A stretch of DNA of 41,366 nucleotides from an uncultured Bacteroidales bacterium (GTDB taxonomy: Bacteria > Bacteroidota > Bacteroidia > Bacteroidales > P3): assembly GCA_944321885.1 (NCBI GenBank), contig CALUNB010000022.1, positions 1 to 41,366 of the forward strand, written 5' to 3'. A program made the translations under genes and the position numbers. A model generated the notes under the pieces. That model made no database searches, was not told the origin of the DNA, and saw only the letters and a program-made list of their open reading frames with translations. Of this stretch, positions 37,440 through 41,366 are shown piece by piece (positions within the stretch are counted from its first letter, which is position 1; each line of letters begins with the position of its first letter).

Positions 37440-37518
37440 GAACCTTTCGATTAAGCCGAGCGCCATGCCAAGCTTGCTTGAGCATGGCCGAGGCGGAGAA
37501 AGCTGCGTGAAAACGAAC
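37440..37518 (+). repeat. Repeat family C, copy 2
   Basis: It matches 20049-20128 in inverted orientation with few differences. The hairpin core GCCATGCCAAGC..GCTTGAGCATGGC is preserved. The core is flanked by a direct repeat AAAGCTGCGTGAAAACGAACC (one base short here at each outer end), at about 37425-37444 and 37500-37519. Confidence 0.75.
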
Positions 37519-37739
37519 CATAAAACACGAGCGGGACAATCGACTTGTTTATCCCGCCCGTATCACTTCATTCGAAAAGAATCAATACTCATCCTCGTTG
37601 AAGAAATTTATAAGTATTGATTATCAATACATTATGCAGTAATCAATGAAATTTGCGCAAACAAACCACGCCGTCTGAGACGGTCTGAGGCGATGGAAGG
37701 AAATGGAGGACAAACAAACCCAATGATAGATACAGTTAT
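37519..37739. other. Palindrome-rich junction before the AT-rich cassette
   Basis: No gene is supported here. A hairpin GCGGGACAA..TTGTTTATCCCGC lies at about 37533-37559. GTATTGATTATCAATAC at 37614-37630 is a perfect 17-base palindrome, and its half-site ATCAATAC also occurs at 37581-37588. CCGTCTGAGACGG at 37671-37683 is another perfect palindrome. Base composition turns AT-rich at about 37560, so the left end of the acquired segment may be here. Confidence 0.45.
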
Positions 37740-40394
37740 TCAAAAACCATAAATATTTTTTCTTTGCTTGAAAGCAGAATCTCCTCCTTCTAATATATTG
37801 CAACAAAGTTTAATAGTGTCATCATTATCAATAGAACCAGATGATATAATCTGCGAATGCACACTTGTACTTTTAAGCGGAATGATAAGTTCAGCATCTC
37901 CAAGCACTGCAATGTTCGGGTTATGTGTAACTATAATCACTTGACGGTGCTCTTTAATTTTACGCAAATTCCCAACAATTGTTTTGAAAATAAATTCACT
38001 ATCAAGATTATCTTCTGGTTGATCTATTAATAAAGGCTTATCACTATCAGATAATAGTAATATACTTAATAATACAGATTGCTGTTGTCCAAGCGATAAT
38101 TGGGATATTCGTTTTGTAATATTTTTCCTAACTCCACTTTCATCCACGAACTTAGTTACTGTAATTTGTGGATGGTCATCATACTTCAAACATTCAAGAT
38201 CCTCATATTTAAATCCGTCATTAAGGGTCGTAATAATATTATCAATCTCGTCATCCCGCAGAAATTGTTCACCTTGATATTTTATAGCTTTTAATACGCC
38301 AATATCTTTCTTTTTGATTGCTTGGACAAAGTCATACACACCAATACTCCTTGCGATAACTGAGGATTTCATAACTTGGGAAGTTCTCCAGCCCATCAAA
38401 GTTTTTAATGTATCTTCAAAATCAGGAGAATATAGTGATTCAGCATATTTAATAGAGACAAAAAAGTCATCAACTGAATTTTTTAGATTCTCATCTATCT
38501 TTTTTGCAAATGCTAAATGTTTTCGAGTAATTTCTCTTTTATTCTTTTGGCGCTCCTGTATCAATTCTTGACGTTCCTTGAGTAATTCAACAAGGCGTTT
38601 CTGATCATCTTGAAGCTTTGCAACCTTTTTCTCGTAATCAATGATATCCTTGGAAATTTGATTAATTTTTCCCAAGTCAAAGGGTATACCTTGCTGTATT
38701 AGCTCTTGTTTCTTATCATCTATCTGTCCTTGTATTTCCGATTCTTTCGCTTTCCATAATTCTAATTGAGTTTTTAACTCCGAAATTTTTTCAGCGAGAG
38801 CATCATTAAGCTCTTTTGATTTAGAAGATACAAGTACAGAAAATGCATTTATTATCCTTTGGACATTAAAGAAGTATTCTTTGCCAACAACAATACGGTC
38901 ATCACTCATCTCGGCAACTTTATCAAACAAATTGGTATCGCCAAGAATATCTCTATATGTTTTGACGAGTTTATTAAGGTCGTCTATCAAAGTCTTACGG
39001 AAATCTCTTTCTTGGAGCAAAGCATTATGCAGTTTAACAATTTCAGCTGCTTTACTTTGTTCCATAGCTTTTAATTTACGACGTTCATTTTCTAAAGCTT
39101 TTTTTGCATTAGGTAACGAAATGATATTAATACGAAGCTTATTCATCTCGCTTTGATTACTCCTTAGCAATTCAATATATTCAGAGTCTTGAGCTTCCAA
39201 TAGTTTCAAATCGAGAAAAGCATCTAAAAAGTTTATAACAACTTGTGGATTTTCTTCACTATGCTGAATCGTACTTGCTGTATCCCCCTGCCCATAGCTT
39301 TCAATAGGGATGGATGTTATTCCTGAGTCTGGATCCGAGCGATTTACAACACTTGCGTTTTTTTCTCTTTGGAAAGTTTGCGTTTGGCCTGCTTCATCTG
39401 TATAGTCTAGCAAAATATTTTGAGGCCATACTTCTGATTCACAAATTTTTGAAAAAGACTTATTCCCAGTTGCTTCACGAATTGATTCCAATAGAGTTGA
39501 TTTCCCTGCGCCTCTACTACCGATTATGCATGTAAGATTAGGACTTAACTCTATATCTACCCCATCTAATAGTCCTCCTTCTAATTTTATATGCTTAATT
39601 ATTGGGCGTTGAACAGGAATTTCATCTTCTAGACGAACACGGGACTCACTACTCATCAATGCAATATGGAATGAGCGAAATGTAAGTGTCGGCATTTTTA
39701 ATCTAGTTAATCGATTGTTGCCTTCTGCATTATTGCCCAATCTAATTAATTCATGTGAGTCAGAAGACATTAGTTTCGCAAAATCCCTATGTAACTTATT
39801 ATCTAACGAATCTCGCCATAAGTTTAATAGTTTTTTATGCTCTGAATTCTCATCCTCATCCGTATATAAGTGAGCTTCATTTTTATTTGTTATCTCAAGA
39901 CCTAACAAATTCTTGCACATAAATATTTGCTCCATATGTGGGCCGAATCTATTTATAACCTTTTCAAATCCGGAATCTAATGTAATATGGGCTAAAACGC
40001 CTATCCCGTCTAATCTCTCGGCCGAATTCAAGCATTCGACTATTCCTTGGTTACAGATCGAATTGTCATGGTTAAAAGTTAACCCAACATAAAATCTTTG
40101 TAACTTATCAATAGTTTCAAAATATAATAAAAGATGTCCTTGTGTCGTACTAACCTCTATACCGGGTATAACAAGGATATCCTTGCCTCTCGCATACTGA
40201 ACTGCAATCTGGCTATTTATATATTGGTTATGGTCAGTTATACTGATAACCTTTAATCCCTTCTCAATAGCAGTATCCACAATTGCTTGTGGAGTATTGG
40301 ATACATCAGTTACATCAAATGAACCAGTACTGGGTCCATATGAATGTATATGTAAATCCGCTTTATAAAACAATGCTCCATTACTCATTTTCAA
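37740..40394 (-). CDS. PHP-domain plus SMC-like ATPase (TrlF-type)
   Basis: An 884-aa protein in two parts. Residues 1-270 are a PHP phosphoesterase domain with all expected metal ligands: H15-x-H17 (DLHIHS), D54-H55 (SITDHN), E80 (PGIEVS), His in GVLAHIT and the late SSDSHE. Residues about 280-884 are an ABC/SMC-type ATPase: Walker A GSRGAGKST at about 291-299, long coiled-coil arms between about 400 and 680, signature LSLGQQQSVLL at about 765, Walker B KPLLIDQPEDNLD, and a switch His in VTHNPN. It resembles the TrlF family of AAA-like ATPases, which occurs in accessory and defence regions. A nuclease or phosphatase coupled to DNA- or nucleotide-sensing is inferred. It lies 27 bases after vsr in very AT-rich DNA unlike the left of the window. 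Confidence 0.85.
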   Translation of the reverse strand: MKMSNGALFYKADLHIHSYGPSTGSFDVTDVSNTPQAIVDTAIEKGLKVISITDHNQYINSQIAVQYARGKDILVIPGIEVSTTQGHLLLYFETIDKLQRFYVGLTFNHDNSICNQGIVECLNSAERLDGIGVLAHITLDSGFEKVINRFGPHMEQIFMCKNLLGLEITNKNEAHLYTDEDENSEHKKLLNLWRDSLDNKLHRDFAKLMSSDSHELIRLGNNAEGNNRLTRLKMPTLTFRSFHIALMSSESRVRLEDEIPVQRPIIKHIKLEGGLLDGVDIELSPNLTCIIGSRGAGKSTLLESIREATGNKSFSKICESEVWPQNILLDYTDEAGQTQTFQREKNASVVNRSDPDSGITSIPIESYGQGDTASTIQHSEENPQVVINFLDAFLDLKLLEAQDSEYIELLRSNQSEMNKLRINIISLPNAKKALENERRKLKAMEQSKAAEIVKLHNALLQERDFRKTLIDDLNKLVKTYRDILGDTNLFDKVAEMSDDRIVVGKEYFFNVQRIINAFSVLVSSKSKELNDALAEKISELKTQLELWKAKESEIQGQIDDKKQELIQQGIPFDLGKINQISKDIIDYEKKVAKLQDDQKRLVELLKERQELIQERQKNKREITRKHLAFAKKIDENLKNSVDDFFVSIKYAESLYSPDFEDTLKTLMGWRTSQVMKSSVIARSIGVYDFVQAIKKKDIGVLKAIKYQGEQFLRDDEIDNIITTLNDGFKYEDLECLKYDDHPQITVTKFVDESGVRKNITKRISQLSLGQQQSVLLSILLLSDSDKPLLIDQPEDNLDSEFIFKTIVGNLRKIKEHRQVIIVTHNPNIAVLGDAELIIPLKSTSVHSQIISSGSIDNDDTIKLCCNILEGGDSAFKQRKNIYGF

Positions 40395-40421
40395 TAACTT
40401 ATATCGTTTAACAATACTAAT

Positions 40422-40925
40422 TTACTTCTTATATTTAATACTTGATTCTGCTACCAACTGATATTTTTCTTCTATATCCTCATAAGATTTTATTCTCCTA
40501 TCTTCAAGAAAGATATGACAAAGTGTATAAACTAATGCTTCTAAAGTCTGCTCCCGTACTTTCGGTTTCAGCTGGCATTCCCAAACGGTAATGCAGTGCC
40601 ACCCCATTGAAGCAAGTTTTCTCTGTTCTTCTTTATCTCTAAACTTATTACGATCTATCTTATTTCGCCAGAACTCCACATTGGTCTTGGGCAGAACATA
40701 ATACTTGCATCCTTCATGTCCATGCCAGAAACAGCCATTTACAAAAATTACCGTTCGATATTTCCGAAGCACAAGATCAGGATGTCCTGGAAGGCGCGAA
40801 TAATTCAGTCTGTATCGGAACCCACGACTGAACAAAAACTTCCTTACCAGCAATTCAGGCTTCGTATTCCGCCCTTTTATTGCTGACATACAACGGTGCC
40901 TCTGTTCTTTCGTGAGTTTATCCAT
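40422..40925 (-). CDS. vsr: Very short patch repair endonuclease (Vsr)
   Basis: A 167-aa protein with the Vsr core: the N-terminal MSAIKGRNTKPELLVRKFL, the catalytic motif GHPDLV with D50, VIFVNGCFWHGHEGC with H68, zinc-type Cys/His residues, and KTNVEFWRNKIDRNKFRD then GWHCITVWEC. In E. coli the position before GCFWH is His64; here it is Asn. Vsr nicks next to T:G mismatches left by deamination of 5-methylcytosine, and usually travels with a cytosine-5 methyltransferase gene. None is visible, but the window ends 440 bases upstream. It starts 15 bases after the preceding gene. Confidence 0.93.
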   Translation of the reverse strand: MDKLTKEQRHRCMSAIKGRNTKPELLVRKFLFSRGFRYRLNYSRLPGHPDLVLRKYRTVIFVNGCFWHGHEGCKYYVLPKTNVEFWRNKIDRNKFRDKEEQRKLASMGWHCITVWECQLKPKVREQTLEALVYTLCHIFLEDRRIKSYEDIEEKYQLVAESSIKYKK

Positions 40926-40940
40926 ATCTTTCAGATGTCA

Positions 40941-41366
40941 TCAGATTCTTTCAAAGAAATCTTCGTAATCACCGTCTATTATTCTCCACTTTCCATTCTT
41001 CCGGCCTCCTTCTCTGACAATGAACTTCATATCTGTCATTCTCTTGAGGTATTTACGCACCTGACGATCAGAAATACCTATGTTCGAAGCCATTTCAGCA
41101 ATTGTGATTCCTGGATTCGAGGAAATCAATTTGTATATTATCCTCTGTGCTTTTAGGAACTCTTTCCGGAACTTATTATCCTCTTTTAGGAACTCTTTCT
41201 CTGTTCCTATATCTACTTTTAGGAACTCTTTTTCATCCATCACACCGTTACTTCCATAATTCAAATTCCATAATGTCACATGAAATTCTGATGCATTTGA
41301 CTGAAATTCAGGAGCGTGATATTCGGGCAGACGCTCAAACCTCTTATAGGAATCTATTATCTTCTT
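40941..41366 (-). CDS. C-terminal part of an AlbA_2/AAA_4-type ATP-binding regulator (runs off the window)
   Basis: The frame is open from the right edge and gives 141 residues. An internal GTG at 41279 is not the real start, because the reading upstream of it (SYKRFERLPEYHAPEFQSN, ASEFHVTLWNL) continues the family pattern. That pattern is the end of the RecG-like, AlbA_2 plus ATPase-like regulators, in which a 'PEF..F.VTLWN' strand closes the ATP-binding domain. A winged HTH follows (ISSNPGITIAEMASNIGISD, RQVRKYLKRMTDMKFIVREG). Three near repeats of KEFLK(E/V)D sit between the two parts. It is the first visible gene of a three-gene string with vsr and the PHP-ATPase gene. Confidence 0.7.
   Translation of the reverse strand, partial: KKIIDSYKRFERLPEYHAPEFQSNASEFHVTLWNLNYGSNGVMDEKEFLKVDIGTEKEFLKEDNKFRKEFLKAQRIIYKLISSNPGITIAEMASNIGISDRQVRKYLKRMTDMKFIVREGGRKNGKWRIIDGDYEDFFERI

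Noticed and set aside
37329..37518. CRISPR-like array
   Set aside because: The repeats are few, unequal in length and hairpin-forming, with no regular spacers and no cas genes.

Overview
The window reads as a chromosomal segment of a Bacteroidota, most likely Bacteroidales. Evidence: a short primary sigma factor of about 288 aa, a secreted protein with a type IX secretion C-terminal domain, Bacteroidota-type families (DUF4834-like, DUF6769-like and DUF6563-like proteins, a YitT pair), and promoter-like TTG-N20-TAnnTTTG sequences instead of an E. coli -35/-10. I cannot place it below order.

Layout. 1-4669 (+): the end of an unknown Cys-rich gene, a TPR lipoprotein with a C-terminal HTH, and a large secreted T9SS cargo protein. 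4670-17729 (mostly -): a decapitated AAA ATPase remnant, a 1248-aa TolB-like/beta-barrel outer membrane protein, pckA, two YitT-family membrane proteins on either side of a frameshifted small secreted protein, a DUF4834-like protein, rpmH, an acyltransferase and pyrG. 17730-19579: repeat-rich intergenic DNA, then rpoD (-). 19580-26291 (+): a metal-efflux locus made of a His/Cys-rich exported protein, a lipoprotein membrane-fusion adaptor and a 1498-aa fusion of an HME-RND pump with its TolC-like outer membrane factor. 26462-33340 (-): a solitary tyrosine recombinase, punA, gltX, a GNAT acetyltransferase, dapF and a serine hydrolase, probably read as one or two transcripts. 33735-37077 (+): metG and mltG. 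37078-37739: dense repeats and palindromes. 37740-41366 (-): a visibly AT-rich, apparently acquired three-gene cassette, namely the 3' part of an AlbA_2/AAA_4-type ATP-binding regulator (running off the window), vsr, and a PHP-domain plus SMC-like ATPase of the TrlF type.

The main housekeeping genes (pckA, pyrG, rpoD, gltX, dapF, metG, mltG, punA, rpmH) look intact. The interesting content lies between and beside them: three families of structured intergenic repeats (called A, B and C here), a gene switched out of frame at a run of seven Cs, a pump/outer-membrane-channel fusion that keeps an internal signal peptide, an ATPase cut exactly at a neighbouring stop codon, and the defence-like cassette at the right edge.
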